Positions 26,224 to 34,724 of a stretch of 64,000 bases of DNA are shown here, one piece after another. Position 1 is the stretch's first letter. Every line of letters begins with the position of its first letter. The translations under genes and the position numbers were made by a program. Under the pieces are notes generated by a model. It searched no databases, was not told the DNA's origin, and worked only from the letters and a program-made list of their open reading frames with translations. Source of the DNA: Devosia salina (GTDB lineage Bacteria; Pseudomonadota; Alphaproteobacteria; Rhizobiales; Devosiaceae); the NCBI RefSeq assembly GCF_019504385.1, contig NZ_CP080590.1:124001-188000 (forward strand), given 5' to 3'.

Positions 26224-27633
26224 TTATGGCGTGATGCCGTATGCATCGCGCATCTGGGCGATTTCGGAAAGCGTGTTTTCGAACAGGCTCCAGTCGTCGC
26301 GCTCGGCGATCGCCGCCCAGATCGCCTCGACCTCGTCGATCAGCATGGTGCGGGGCCGTTCGCGGGCAAAATAGGGGTGGTCGAGATTGACGTCGTCGCT
26401 GGGGCCGAAGCCTTCCATCAGGTCGGCCACCGGGCGGAACGCTTCGCCGGCATAGAGCGCCGCGGACGGGCTGTTCGCGGCACGCCCGGCGCTCAGCGCC
26501 CCGCCGCGCCAGTCGAAGAAGAATTGCTCATAGGGTGCCTGGCTCTCCGAGAGGAAGCCGAACAGCGTGGTCACGAAGGCACCATCCTGCTGGACATCGC
26601 GCGGCTTGAGCCCCAGCCGCCGCAGCATCTGCCTTGGCAGTTCTGCGCGAAACACCGGCCAGACACTGTTGAGGGCCGGCTCCAGCTTTTCGATGCTCGA
26701 GAGCGGCAGCAGGCATTCGGCCAGACGGGTCAGGTTCCAGGCCAGCGTGTCCGGCTGTCGGCCGAAGCTGTAAAGGCCGGTCTCGTCGAAATAGGCGGCG
26801 GTAAAATCGGGGTCGTAATGGGGCAGGAAGCGCCATGGCCCATAGTCGAAGCTCTCGCCGGTAATGTTGATATTGTCGGTGTTGAGCACGCCATGCACAA
26901 AGCCGGCGGCAGTCCATTGCGCGCCCAGCCGCGCGACATTGGCCACCACCGTCTCGAGAAAGGCGACGGCCCGGTCCTCTGCGTCGGCGAGGGCGGGATA
27001 ATATTGGGCGATGCAATAATCGAGCAGCTTGCCGAGGTTGTCGGTGTCTTCGAGATAGGCCAGGCGCTGGAAGGTGCCGATGCGGATATGGCTGTGGCTC
27101 AACCGTGTCAGCACAGATGAGCGGGTGGGTGATGGTTCGTCGCCGCGCCAGAGCTGTTCACCGGTCTCGACAAGGCAAAAGCTCTTCGAGGTATAGACTC
27201 CCAGCGCTTCGAGCATTTCGGTGGCCAGCACCTCGCGCACCCCACCCTTGAGCGTCAGGCGTCCATCGCCGCCGCGCGACCAGGGGGTCTTGCCCGAGCC
27301 CTTGGTGCCAAGGTCGAGCAGGCGTCCATCCACCGGGTCAATGCATTGCGCAAAGAGAAACCCGCGCCCATCCCCCAGTTCGGGATTGTAGCTGCGGAAC
27401 TGATGGCCGTGATAGCGCAGTGCCAGCGGCCGGGGCAGCGAGCCGGGCAGGGGGGTGAAACGCCCAAAATGCGCGACCCAGTCATCGTCGCTGAGCCCGC
27501 CCAGTCCGATCCGCTCGGCCCAGCGCCAGTCACGATGGCGCAGTACAGCCTTGGGGAAATCGGCCGGGTCGACCTCATCGACAAAATCGCTGCCGAGGGT
27601 CTGGTGGGTGATGGCGGGCTGGAACTGGGTCAT
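26224..27633 (-). CDS. selO: Protein adenylyltransferase SelO (YdiU/UPF0061 pseudokinase)
   Basis: A 469-aa SelO protein, which transfers AMP from ATP to Ser/Thr/Tyr of target proteins and is tied to redox homeostasis. Hallmarks are YHGHQFRSYNPELGDGRGFL, KGSGKTPWSRGGDGRLTLKG, the metal/catalytic segment HGVLNTDNINITGESFDYGP, and FAREPRT-like FARERPRTM near the end. The C-terminus (DAYGITP) has no CxxU, as in many bacterial forms. The ATG at 27633 is chosen over an in-frame TTG at 27642; neither has a good Shine-Dalgarno. The gene is followed after 16 bp by the gamma-CA gene and is divergent from the HAD gene. Confidence 0.93.
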   Translation of the reverse strand: MTQFQPAITHQTLGSDFVDEVDPADFPKAVLRHRDWRWAERIGLGGLSDDDWVAHFGRFTPLPGSLPRPLALRYHGHQFRSYNPELGDGRGFLFAQCIDPVDGRLLDLGTKGSGKTPWSRGGDGRLTLKGGVREVLATEMLEALGVYTSKSFCLVETGEQLWRGDEPSPTRSSVLTRLSHSHIRIGTFQRLAYLEDTDNLGKLLDYCIAQYYPALADAEDRAVAFLETVVANVARLGAQWTAAGFVHGVLNTDNINITGESFDYGPWRFLPHYDPDFTAAYFDETGLYSFGRQPDTLAWNLTRLAECLLPLSSIEKLEPALNSVWPVFRAELPRQMLRRLGLKPRDVQQDGAFVTTLFGFLSESQAPYEQFFFDWRGGALSAGRAANSPSAALYAGEAFRPVADLMEGFGPSDDVNLDHPYFARERPRTMLIDEVEAIWAAIAERDDWSLFENTLSEIAQMRDAYGITP

Positions 27634-27735
27634 GGTGGGCAACGCTAGCAGAGCGCAATTCGTTCGTCGCGCTGCAACCCCGACCTGCGCGGGCCTGTCT
27701 GGCGATTGTCGTCAAATCGGCCTATAGAACCACGG

Positions 27736-28431
27736 ATGACACCTGCACCGCTTGCCGCTCCTGCCGCCATTCGCCTGGCGCCCTTCGACGCCGCCATCTT
27801 CGATATGGACGGTACCCTGCTCGACACCGAAGCCGTCTTCCGCGACATCGTCTTTGACGTCTGCACCGAACTGGGCTTCGAGATGACCCATGACGTGCAC
27901 CGCTCCATGGTCGGCTCCAGCCACGAGCGCACCAACCAACTGCTGCTCGAAGCCTATGGCGTGGCCTTCCCCTATTCCCTGTTCGACGAGAAGTGCCGGG
28001 TGATCATGCGCGAGCGCAGTCATGGCGGGGTGCCGGTCAAGGCGGGCGCATTCGAGTTCATCACCGAACTCCGGGCCCGCGGCATTCCCACGGCGGTCGC
28101 GACCTCCTCGCGCAGTCCCCATGCCGCGCACCATTTGCAGGCAGCCGGCCTGCTCGACCTGTTCGACACCGTGGTGACGCGAGACGACGTGGTCAATCCC
28201 AAGCCCCACCCCGAGCCCTACCTGCTCGCCGCCGAACGGCTCGGCATTGACCCGACCCGGTGCCTGGCACTCGAGGACAGCCATTCGGGCGTCCGCGCGG
28301 CCCATGCCGCGGGCATGCAGACCATCATGGTGCCCGACCTGGTGGGTCCCAATGACGACATCCATGCCCTGGGTGTATTCATCATGGAAAGCCTGGTTCA
28401 TGTGCACCTGGCGGCCTTCGACAGCGACTGA
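27736..28431 (+). CDS. HAD-superfamily phosphatase (beta-phosphoglucomutase-like subgroup)
   Basis: A 231-aa HAD hydrolase. Motif I is AAIFDMDGTLLDTEAVF (nucleophile Asp and acid Asp two residues later), motif II is VATSSRSPH (Ser), motif III Lys is in NPKPHPEPYL and motif IV is CLALEDSHSGVRAAHAAG. The cap lies in the C1 position with VGSSHERTN, as in beta-PGM and GS1-like sugar-phosphate phosphatases. The ATG at 27736 is used; an upstream TTG would add ten residues with no family similarity. It is divergent from selO. The substrate is unknown. Confidence 0.92.
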   Translation: MTPAPLAAPAAIRLAPFDAAIFDMDGTLLDTEAVFRDIVFDVCTELGFEMTHDVHRSMVGSSHERTNQLLLEAYGVAFPYSLFDEKCRVIMRERSHGGVPVKAGAFEFITELRARGIPTAVATSSRSPHAAHHLQAAGLLDLFDTVVTRDDVVNPKPHPEPYLLAAERLGIDPTRCLALEDSHSGVRAAHAAGMQTIMVPDLVGPNDDIHALGVFIMESLVHVHLAAFDSD

Positions 28432-28772
28432 TCGCATGGCCGGGGGCGCCAGCCTTGGTCGGCTTTGACCTTCCCCCGGCGATCACGATTAACCATTCCA
28501 CCAGATCGTTAAAGCTTTGTCGAACCGGGTAAGGCGCGGTTCAGCACGTCCAAACCGAGGAAATTTCTAGGGTTTTCCTGGGTCTTGGGGCGCGTTAACT
28601 CTGCCTTAAGTCGCTAATGGCTATGGTTAACCAGCCGTAAATTTCGACTTCCATCCCGGCGCGGCCTTGGCTAGTGTGCCACCCGGGAAGTGCAGGGGCC
28701 CTCCGCGAGGCGGACCCTGGAACAGAAGGCCCACCGGAAGCACTGGATGGGCCCAGGGGTAAGGACTAGGCA
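28432..28772. other. 341-bp non-coding region upstream of the wall-hydrolase gene
   Basis: No gene is visible. The first half is locally A+T-richer than the flanks and contains several TTAA words, including a full CtrA-type box (28595-28609) and a near match (28627-28641). The last 100 bp are GC-rich (about 28660-28760) and may form the untranslated leader of the SleB-type gene. Confidence 0.6.
28595..28641. promoter_or_regulatory. CtrA-type binding boxes
   Basis: TTAACTCTGCCTTAA (28595-28609) is an exact TTAA-N7-TTAA CtrA consensus. A second TTAA-N7-TAAA (28627-28641) matches with one deviation. Both lie 130-180 bp upstream of the SleB-type hydrolase start. CtrA is the alphaproteobacterial cell-cycle master regulator, and a divL gene of the same pathway lies 10 kb away. 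Confidence 0.55.
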
Positions 28773-29666
28773 TTGAACTCTGGCTGGCAGCAGAAACTCG
28801 CGCGCGCCCTTTCGCCCGTGCTGGCCTTGAGTGCTGCCGCACTCGTTCTGTTCGTGACGCTGTCGCCTGCCCATGCCCAGACTGCCATTGCCCTGCCCGA
28901 ACCCGTTCCCGCCGACGTCGTGGCACTGCGCCATCAGCCCGCCCTTGGCGCCACCGCCATGCCGCTGGCACCCGGCCAGCAGCCGCTGACGGCGGCGCTC
29001 CTCGCCAACTACGTCAAGCGCCAGCAGGAACTGCGTTCGGTGGATGTCACCCTGGCCGGCCCGCAGCCCGAACTGACCAATGATCTGCTCATGGGCTATA
29101 TCAGCCGTGGGTCGTTTGGCGGCAGCAATACCGCCCTTTCCGCCATCGACAGCTTCACCCAGCCGACACCGCGTCCGCTGCCATCGGTCACCAGCGACCT
29201 CCTGGCCTCCTATGTGCAATCGGGCTACCAGCCCACGGCCAAGCGCGTCACCGTGGCCAATTCCGAGCGTGAATGCCTGGCGCAGGCGATCTATCACGAG
29301 GCCCGCGGCGAGACGGCACTCGGCCAGCTCGCGGTTGCCAATGTCATCGTCAATCGCGCCCGTTCGTCCAAATTCCCCGGCTCGCTCTGCGGCGTCGTCT
29401 ACCAGAATGCCGAAAAGGGCCGCTATCGCTGCCAGTTCACCTTTGCCTGCGATGGCCGCGACGACACGCCCGGCGAGCGCCGCGCCTGGGCCCGGTCCCA
29501 GGATCTGGCCAAGACCGTCTATGCCGAATTCGCCCAGGGCGAGGATATCGGCGCGCTGCCCGGCTCGGCGCTCTACTATCACACCACGGCCGTGCGCCCG
29601 TCCTGGGCCAATACCTTCAGCCGTGTCGCTGCCGTCGACAGCCACATCTTCTACGCCCCGAACTGA
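28773..29666 (+). CDS. SleB-type cell wall hydrolase (Hydrolase_2 domain), exported
   Basis: A 297-aa exported protein. It has a signal segment (ALSPVLALSAAALVLFVTLS, then AHAQ), a low-complexity linker with repeated LLANYV / LLMGYI / LLASYV motifs (residues 70-155) and a C-terminal Hydrolase_2 domain: ECLAQAIYHEARGETALGQL, AVANVIVNRARSSKFP, CGVVYQNAEKGRYRCQFTF and ALYYHTTAVRPSW. The domain cleaves peptidoglycan in SleB/CwlJ-like amidases or transglycosylases. The only start in register is TTG at 28773 with AAGGA seven bases upstream; no in-frame ATG is near. The CtrA-like boxes upstream suggest cell-cycle control. Confidence 0.9.
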   Translation: MNSGWQQKLARALSPVLALSAAALVLFVTLSPAHAQTAIALPEPVPADVVALRHQPALGATAMPLAPGQQPLTAALLANYVKRQQELRSVDVTLAGPQPELTNDLLMGYISRGSFGGSNTALSAIDSFTQPTPRPLPSVTSDLLASYVQSGYQPTAKRVTVANSERECLAQAIYHEARGETALGQLAVANVIVNRARSSKFPGSLCGVVYQNAEKGRYRCQFTFACDGRDDTPGERRAWARSQDLAKTVYAEFAQGEDIGALPGSALYYHTTAVRPSWANTFSRVAAVDSHIFYAPN

Positions 29667-29670
29667 GAGC

Positions 29671-29802
29671 CGTGCCGAAGGCAAAATCTCCCCAGTGGGG
29701 AGATTTTAGGCGAGCAGGCCTTGAGAGCTATGCTCGAAAGGCAGGCCGTACCGAAGGCAAAATCTCCCCAGTGGGGAGATTTTAGGCGAGCAGGCCTTGA
29801 GA
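29671..29802. repeat. Two tandem 56-bp hairpin repeats
   Basis: Copies at 29671-29726 and 29747-29802 differ at one position. Each contains AAAATCTCCCC-AGT-GGGGAGATTTT (11-bp stem, 3-nt loop), preceded by CCGAAGGC and followed by AGGCGAGCAGGCCTTGAGA. The 76-bp period includes a short unrelated spacer. They lie between the convergent SleB-type and DUF2937 genes, where an AT-tailed hairpin works as a terminator in both directions. Confidence 0.85.
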
Positions 29803-29894
29803 CTCCGCCCCGTCCCGAAGGGCTGGGCACGCCGGTGGCGTGACCAGAGGGAAGGAGGCCACGAGACCTATGGTTGAGTGGCAGCTCGAATGGC
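29799..29894. repeat. 96-bp dispersed repeat, copy 1
   Basis: The segment GAGACTCCGCCCCGTCCCGA through GGCACGCCGGTGGCGTGACC to GACCTATGGTTGAGT and GAATGGC matches 50681-50778 at roughly nine positions in ten. It is non-coding. The rest of the gap to 30016 contains GC-rich sequence with short inverted segments (for example GGCCACGGGCCCGCTAGGCC) and no gene that I can support. Confidence 0.75.
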
Positions 29895-30016
29895 ATGGCC
29901 GCCCCAAAACGCAGCGTTCCCCTCGGGCCTGATCCGGGGCTCACTCGCAGCGCGGTGGATGTGGAGTAGGTCCTCAGGTCAAGCCCGAGGACTGCAGCGG
30001 AGTGGCCACGGGCCCG

Positions 30017-30532
30017 CTAGGCCCGTGTCACCCGCACCCTGTTCCGCCGCCGGAAGGGCAGGGCGACGAACCGCACAAGGGCGGAGAGGACGAAATAGCC
30101 CAGGATGAAGCCGCCGCCCGCATAGAAGATGCCTTCCATGGTGACCGGGACGGCCGGTTTATAGGCTTCCAGCGTCCGGCGCCCGATATCGGTATCGAGA
30201 AACGCAGGCAGCGATTGCAGCCGTTCCACCGGCCCCGCGCCTTCGATCTGCGCCAGCGTGCTGCTCAACATTTCATAACGCTGGAAGGTGGCAGTCATCG
30301 ACATGCCGCGCCCGGCCAGGAAATCGTCATTGGAGGCATTATAGCGATCAAGCGCCGCCTGCCGGTCCAGGCCGCCTTCGGCCGCGGCACGGTCGAAATC
30401 GGCGGTGATGACGCGCAGTTCATCGACCGCGCCACCCAGCCGCTGGGTATATTGCTGGGCATATTCGGGAAACTGGCTGAGGACCACGGCCAGCGCGACC
30501 CCTCCGGTTCCGGCTATCAAGCGTCGCAACAA
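30017..30532 (-). CDS. DUF2937 family membrane protein
   Basis: A 171-aa protein of the DUF2937 family, recognised from GVALAVVLSQFPEYAQQYTQRLGGAVDELR at the N-terminus (here split by reading as VALAVVLSQFPEYAQQYTQR plus LGGAVDEL) and GIFYAGGGFILGYFVLSALV at the C-terminus. There is one N-terminal and one C-terminal hydrophobic helix with a helical middle domain of about 100 residues. The start is TTG (30532, or the adjacent TTG at 30529) behind GAGGAGAGG; no ATG is available. It lies downstream of the HPr gene on the same strand. The function is unknown. Confidence 0.8.
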   Translation of the reverse strand: MLRRLIAGTGGVALAVVLSQFPEYAQQYTQRLGGAVDELRVITADFDRAAAEGGLDRQAALDRYNASNDDFLAGRGMSMTATFQRYEMLSSTLAQIEGAGPVERLQSLPAFLDTDIGRRTLEAYKPAVPVTMEGIFYAGGGFILGYFVLSALVRFVALPFRRRNRVRVTRA

Positions 30533-30628
30533 ACCTGCCTCTCCTCGTCCCCGACAGAGATGAGTATTGTCAGACCAAACGGTAAGAAAAAGTGGCGGGT
30601 TCCGCTGCGATGGCTGCTCGTCGGCCGC

Positions 30629-30928
30629 TCACGCCTCGGCGCCGTCCACATCCTCGTCAAAACCGTTATTGACCAGTTCAACTATGGCCTCGAGCGCTTC
30701 GCGCGCCTGCTTGCCGGTGGCTTGCACCAGGATGGTCGAGCCGGGGCCGGCCCCGAGCATCATCAGGCCCATGATCGAATTGCCGGCCACCGAGGTGCCG
30801 TCCTTGATCACGGCAATGGTCGCGTCGAAGCATTCGGCCGTGCGCACGAACCGCGCCGAGGCCCTGGCGTGAAGACCCTTGCGGTTGACGATCGTCAATT
30901 GCTGCGCGAGGGCGCGGCCGGCATCCAT
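30629..30928 (-). CDS. ptsH: HPr-family phosphocarrier protein
   Basis: A 99-aa HPr. The phosphorylated histidine is His20 in NRKGLHARASARFV, and Ser51 in AGNSIMGLMMLGAGPGS is the site used by HprK. It passes phosphate from enzyme I (not in the window) to EIIA proteins. The ATG at 30928 is 4 bp after the EIIA stop, so the genes are coupled. No sugar-specific EIIB or EIIC is nearby, which fits the alphaproteobacterial regulatory PTS rather than sugar uptake. The C-terminus is extended by acidic residues (NNGFDEDVDGAEA). Confidence 0.96.
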   Translation of the reverse strand: MDAGRALAQQLTIVNRKGLHARASARFVRTAECFDATIAVIKDGTSVAGNSIMGLMMLGAGPGSTILVQATGKQAREALEAIVELVNNGFDEDVDGAEA

Positions 30929-30932
30929 GGTG

Positions 30933-31331
30933 TCAGCTACCCAGGATCGAATTGGCGACGGTGATATATTTGCGGCCCGCTTCCTGGGCCATGGCCACCG
31001 CATCTTCCATGCTCATCTCGCCGCGAATGCGACCGAGCTTGACCAGCATGGGCAGGTTGACCCCGGCAATCACCTCGACCTTGCGGTTCTGCATCACCGA
31101 GATGGCGAGGTTGGAGGGCGTGCCGCCGAACATGTCGGTCAGGATGATGACACCATCGCCACTATCGGCGCGGTCGAGCGCCTTGAGGATGTCGTCGCGC
31201 CGGCTTTCGGCATTGTCTTCCGGGCCAATGGCGATGGTCTCGACATATTCCTGTGGACCAACCACATGCTCCATCGCCAGCTTGAACTCATCGGCCAGCG
31301 CGCCGTGGGTCACCAGAACCAATCCGATCAT
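30933..31331 (-). CDS. PTS system mannose-type EIIA component (regulatory PTS)
   Basis: A 132-aa EIIA-Man domain protein. The phosphorylated His9 lies in GLVLVTHGALADEF. The family segment GDGVIILTDMFGGTPSNLAI is intact. It accepts phosphate from HPr. In rhizobia this stand-alone EIIA (ManX/EIIAMan) sits in the same block and is regulatory, with no EIIB/C partners. It lies 142 bp after hprK and immediately before ptsH. Confidence 0.95.
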   Translation of the reverse strand: MIGLVLVTHGALADEFKLAMEHVVGPQEYVETIAIGPEDNAESRRDDILKALDRADSGDGVIILTDMFGGTPSNLAISVMQNRKVEVIAGVNLPMLVKLGRIRGEMSMEDAVAMAQEAGRKYITVANSILGS

Positions 31332-31473
31332 GCACTTTCCCCAGACGGCCGCCGCAGCCGGAATGAAACGTCGCGACGGCTCTCAAGCCCCCCGCCCGGG
31401 CCGCTGCAGGGTGCCGGCGGCCAAGCGGGGCACAGTCTTGTCTCCATCGAAAATCGTTGCAAGGGATAATTTG

Positions 31474-31941
31474 TCACGTCTTGGGATGTTGAACGCTTGC
31501 GTTCACCGCTTCGACCACGAGGAGAATCTGATGCCCGAGGCTGACAACCCCGGTTTGCGGCACCGGGGCGCGCGGCAGGACGTGGCCGTGCAGGTCTGTC
31601 TGCAATTCCTCTTCCTCGATCATGCGGGTCATTTCGGGCACCAGGTCGATGACCAGATCGAGCCTGGCCCATTCCCGGTGCGGCCGCGACACGATCCCGC
31701 GGCCACGCAGCTCGATGAGCCCTGCCAGTTGCGGCGGCGCCAGCATGATGAGCCGGTCGCCCTCGTCGGCAATGTCGATTCGATCATCCGCCACCAGAAA
31801 GGCCGGGTGCCCCCGCACGTCCCAGCGATCGAGCAGCGCCATGGCAAGTACCGACTTGCCGGCCCCCGAAGGGCCACGCAAGAGCACGCCGGTTTCACCC
31901 AGGACGAGACCCGTCCCATGCACATTGACTGGCTTGTTCAT
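31474..31941 (-). CDS. hprK: HPr kinase/phosphorylase, short alphaproteobacterial form
   Basis: A 155-aa protein equivalent to only the C-terminal kinase domain of Gram-positive HprK (about 310 aa). The P-loop is GPSGAGKS (residues 23-30), followed by LVADDRID and IELRGRGIVSRP, both family signatures. It phosphorylates and dephosphorylates the HPr regulatory serine. The short form is normal in alphaproteobacteria. The ATG at 31941 is 10 bp after the chvG stop; the frame upstream overlaps chvG and is not used. Confidence 0.95.
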   Translation of the reverse strand: MNKPVNVHGTGLVLGETGVLLRGPSGAGKSVLAMALLDRWDVRGHPAFLVADDRIDIADEGDRLIMLAPPQLAGLIELRGRGIVSRPHREWARLDLVIDLVPEMTRMIEEEELQTDLHGHVLPRAPVPQTGVVSLGHQILLVVEAVNASVQHPKT

Positions 31942-31951
31942 GGCCGTGAGT

Positions 31952-33739
31952 CTATTTGCGGGCCCTTGGCAGCACAATTGTAAAAATCGCGCCGGAACGG
32001 TCGGTGCGGTTCTGGGCGCGGATGCGGCCCTTGTGGGCATCCACGATCTGCTTGGAGATTGACAGCCCCAGCCCCGAATGATTGCCGAAGCTCTCGGCTT
32101 CCGGGCGGTCGGTATAGAAGCGCTGGAAGATGCGGCTGACATCGCCGGTAATGCCGGGGCCCTCATCGGTCACCGTGACGGTGATGGCCTCGCCCTCGGT
32201 GGAGATGGCGACCGTCACCGTGCCGCCCGGTGGCGAGAACGAGACTGCATTGTCCACCAGATTGGCAAAGACCTGGGCCAGCCGGCTCTCATGGCCATTG
32301 ACCAGTGTGGAGCCGCGCCCGGTCCGCTTGCCCATGACCACGGTGACATCGCGCCCGGCGGCGACATCCTTCTGGATGGCCACCATCGCCTCGGCCAGCT
32401 TTTCGACATCGACGCGCTCCGCACTTTCGCGGGCCAGTTCGGCATCGAGCCGGCTGGCGCTGGAAATGTCGGTAATCAGGCGATCGAGCCGCCGCACATC
32501 GTGTTGGATGATATTGGTCAGGCGCTCGCGATCCTCCGGCTTCTTGGCCAGCGGCAGGGTTTCGACGGCGGAGCGCAGCGAGGTCAGCGGGTTCTTGAGC
32601 TCATGGGCGACATCGGCCGCGAAGCGCTCGATGGCCTCGATACGGTTGTAGAGCGCATCGGTCATGCGTCTCAGCGCGCCGGACAGGTGCCCGATCTCGT
32701 CAGGCCGGTCGCTGAGATCGGGAATTTCGGCCCGTGCGTCGCCGGCCGTCTGCACCCGCTCGGCCGCCGCCGACAGGCGCCGCATCGGCCCGGCAATGGT
32801 GCCCGCCAGGAGCAGTGAGAGCACCACCTGAACGCCAGCGGCGATCATGGCGATGCGCAGGATGCTCCAGCGCTCCTGCGCCACCACCGAATCGATATCG
32901 CCCGGCTCGGTGGACAGGAGGATCGCTCCCACAATGGCGCGCAGGCGCTGCACCGGCACGGCCACGGAAACCACCAGCTGGTTCTGCGCATCGACGCGCA
33001 CGAAATCGGCCGGTGCGCCCTGCAGGGCCGAGGCGACCTCGGGGTAACGGGTGCCCTCGTCGGCCTGGTATTCCTGATAGGTCGGGTAATTGCCGCCCGG
33101 CGCCCAGGAGAACAGGGCGTTCAACCAGTCCAGGAGAAAGAAATGGCTGGTCTTGGAGGTGACGATGGCCTGGCGCAGCACTTCGCCGCGCGCATAGATG
33201 TTTTCGCTGTCCAGGATCAGCAGGCCCTGCCCATCATAGATGCGCGCCCGGGTGCGGGTGGGCGTGATGAGATTGCGCAGAAGCGGCGCCACCCGCTCCG
33301 GATTGATCGGGAATTCCAGCGTCGGATCGTAATAGGAAAAGGGCGAGATGGTGCCCGCCTGCGCATCGAGCAGCCGGTCGGGGTCGATGGAGATGATGTC
33401 GCTGTCCACCGTGGCCGAGGCGGCGATGGCGGCCGAGATGATCTCGCCCTGCACCCGCAGGGACTGCACGCGCGCATCGATCAGCCCGGCGCGCCATTGA
33501 TTGAGATAGAGAATGCCGACCACCAGCACCAGCAGTCCCGCCATGTTGAGCACGACGATGCGGCGGGTCAGGCTGGAAAAGATGGTGAAGTCGATGAAGC
33601 GCCGGACCGCGTCGAAGAGTTTGAACACCGGCATCAGCAGCAGACGCCAGCCCCGCCGGCCGGAACGATGCGCGTTCTCGGCCGAGGCGGGGTCCGTGCG
33701 GGACCCCGTTTCCTCAGCGTGCGGGTCGAGCGTGGCCAC
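31952..33739 (-). CDS. chvG: ChvG-type sensor histidine kinase
   Basis: A 595-aa sensor kinase, homologous to ChvG/ExoS/BvrS. Transmembrane segment 1 (RIVVLNMAGLLVLVVGILYL) precedes a periplasmic domain that in rhizobia meets the ExoR repressor, then TM2 (AMIAAGVQVVLSLLLAGTIA), HAMP, and the H-box DVAHELKNPLTSLRSAVETL with His379. The N, G1 and G2 boxes are NLVDNAVSFSPPGG, VTDEGPGI and GLGLSISKQIV. The start is GTG at 33739 with AAGGA five bases upstream and only 8 bp after the chvI stop. It senses acid or envelope stress and phosphorylates ChvI. Confidence 0.95.
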   Translation of the reverse strand: MATLDPHAEETGSRTDPASAENAHRSGRRGWRLLLMPVFKLFDAVRRFIDFTIFSSLTRRIVVLNMAGLLVLVVGILYLNQWRAGLIDARVQSLRVQGEIISAAIAASATVDSDIISIDPDRLLDAQAGTISPFSYYDPTLEFPINPERVAPLLRNLITPTRTRARIYDGQGLLILDSENIYARGEVLRQAIVTSKTSHFFLLDWLNALFSWAPGGNYPTYQEYQADEGTRYPEVASALQGAPADFVRVDAQNQLVVSVAVPVQRLRAIVGAILLSTEPGDIDSVVAQERWSILRIAMIAAGVQVVLSLLLAGTIAGPMRRLSAAAERVQTAGDARAEIPDLSDRPDEIGHLSGALRRMTDALYNRIEAIERFAADVAHELKNPLTSLRSAVETLPLAKKPEDRERLTNIIQHDVRRLDRLITDISSASRLDAELARESAERVDVEKLAEAMVAIQKDVAAGRDVTVVMGKRTGRGSTLVNGHESRLAQVFANLVDNAVSFSPPGGTVTVAISTEGEAITVTVTDEGPGITGDVSRIFQRFYTDRPEAESFGNHSGLGLSISKQIVDAHKGRIRAQNRTDRSGAIFTIVLPRARK

Positions 33740-33747
33740 GAAGGTCC

Positions 33748-34464
33748 TTACTGCTCCTTGAAGCGATAACCGACGCCATAGAGCGTCTCGATCATCTCGA
33801 AATCGTCATCGGTCGCCTTGAACTTCTTGCGCAGGCGCTTGATGTGGCTGTCGATGGTGCGATCATCGACATAGACCTGGTCGTCATAGGCCGCGTCCAT
33901 CAGCGCATTGCGCGACTTGACGACGCCGGGCCGCAGCGCCAGCGCCTGTAGGATCAGGAACTCGGTGACGGTCAGGGTCACGCGCTGCCCCTTCCAGGTG
34001 CAGGTATGACGCTCCTCGTCCATCACCAGATTGCCGCGCTCGATCAGTGCCTTGCTCGGCGCCGGCTCGGCCCCGCCGCCCCCGGTACCCGACGCATCGC
34101 GCGGGGCGGAGCGGCGCAGGATGGCCTTGACGCGCTCGACCAGCAGGCGCTGGCTGAACGGCTTGGTGATGAAGTCATCGGCCCCCATCTTGAGGCCGAA
34201 CAATTCGTCGATTTCCTCGTCCTTGGAGGTGAGGAAGATCACCGGCACATCCGATTTCTGCCTGAGGCGACGCAGCAGCTCCATGCCATCCATGCGGGGC
34301 ATCTTGATGTCGAGAATGGCCAGGTCCGGCTTGTCGGTCGTCAGGCCCTCAAGGCCGGAAGCGCCATCGGTATAGGTGGCGACCTGATACCCTTCCGCTT
34401 CGAGGGTGAGCGAAACGGAGGTGAGGATATTGCGGTCGTCATCCACCAGGGCGATCTTGGGCAT
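33748..34464 (-). CDS. chvI: ChvI-type response regulator
   Basis: A 238-aa OmpR/PhoB-family regulator. The receiver has IALVDDDRNILTSVS, the phospho-acceptor Asp in LAILDIKMPRMDG, and Lys in DDFITKPFSQRLL. The winged-helix effector ends DDRTIDSHIKRLRKKFKATD and ETLYGVGYRFKE. The spacing and order with chvG match the conserved chvI-chvG operon. It is divergent from pckA across 260 bp. The ATG at 34464 follows GAAAGGCAG. Confidence 0.96.
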   Translation of the reverse strand: MPKIALVDDDRNILTSVSLTLEAEGYQVATYTDGASGLEGLTTDKPDLAILDIKMPRMDGMELLRRLRQKSDVPVIFLTSKDEEIDELFGLKMGADDFITKPFSQRLLVERVKAILRRSAPRDASGTGGGGAEPAPSKALIERGNLVMDEERHTCTWKGQRVTLTVTEFLILQALALRPGVVKSRNALMDAAYDDQVYVDDRTIDSHIKRLRKKFKATDDDFEMIETLYGVGYRFKEQ

Positions 34465-34481
34465 GTTCTGCCTTTCTTCTC

Positions 34482-34505
34482 GTGACGCTAAGCCTTCATG
34501 TGACG
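34482..34505 (-). promoter_or_regulatory. Possible tandem binding repeat in the chvI leader
   Basis: On the chvI strand CGTCAC occurs twice in direct orientation (34500-34505 and 34482-34487), 18 bp apart, ending 17 bp before the chvI ATG. Tandem direct repeats are the binding mode of OmpR-family regulators, and GTCAC-containing direct repeats have been described for ChvI. The spacing is unusual and the position very close to the start, so this is a weak call. Confidence 0.25.
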
Positions 34506-34724
34506 GACCGGCAGTGCGGGCGCGCCGTTTGAGCGACTTTGCAGGCGACAATTACGTATTAAATAAGGCGCGCACCCCGGTTGCGCCAGTGTCGGCATGT
34601 ATTTCGTGCCGATGAGACTTCCGTCGTACGACCGATTTCGGGATGGTTGGGCAAGCGTCTCCACCTCTATTTTCAGCCCCATTAGGCCGCCGCTTGTTCG
34701 GGCGGCAGAGTGGAGAGCTAAGCC

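Noticed and set aside
29671..29802. CRISPR-like array
   Set aside because: Only two repeat units with a 20-bp spacer between them, an internal terminator-type hairpin and no cas genes in the window; it is a duplicated terminator.
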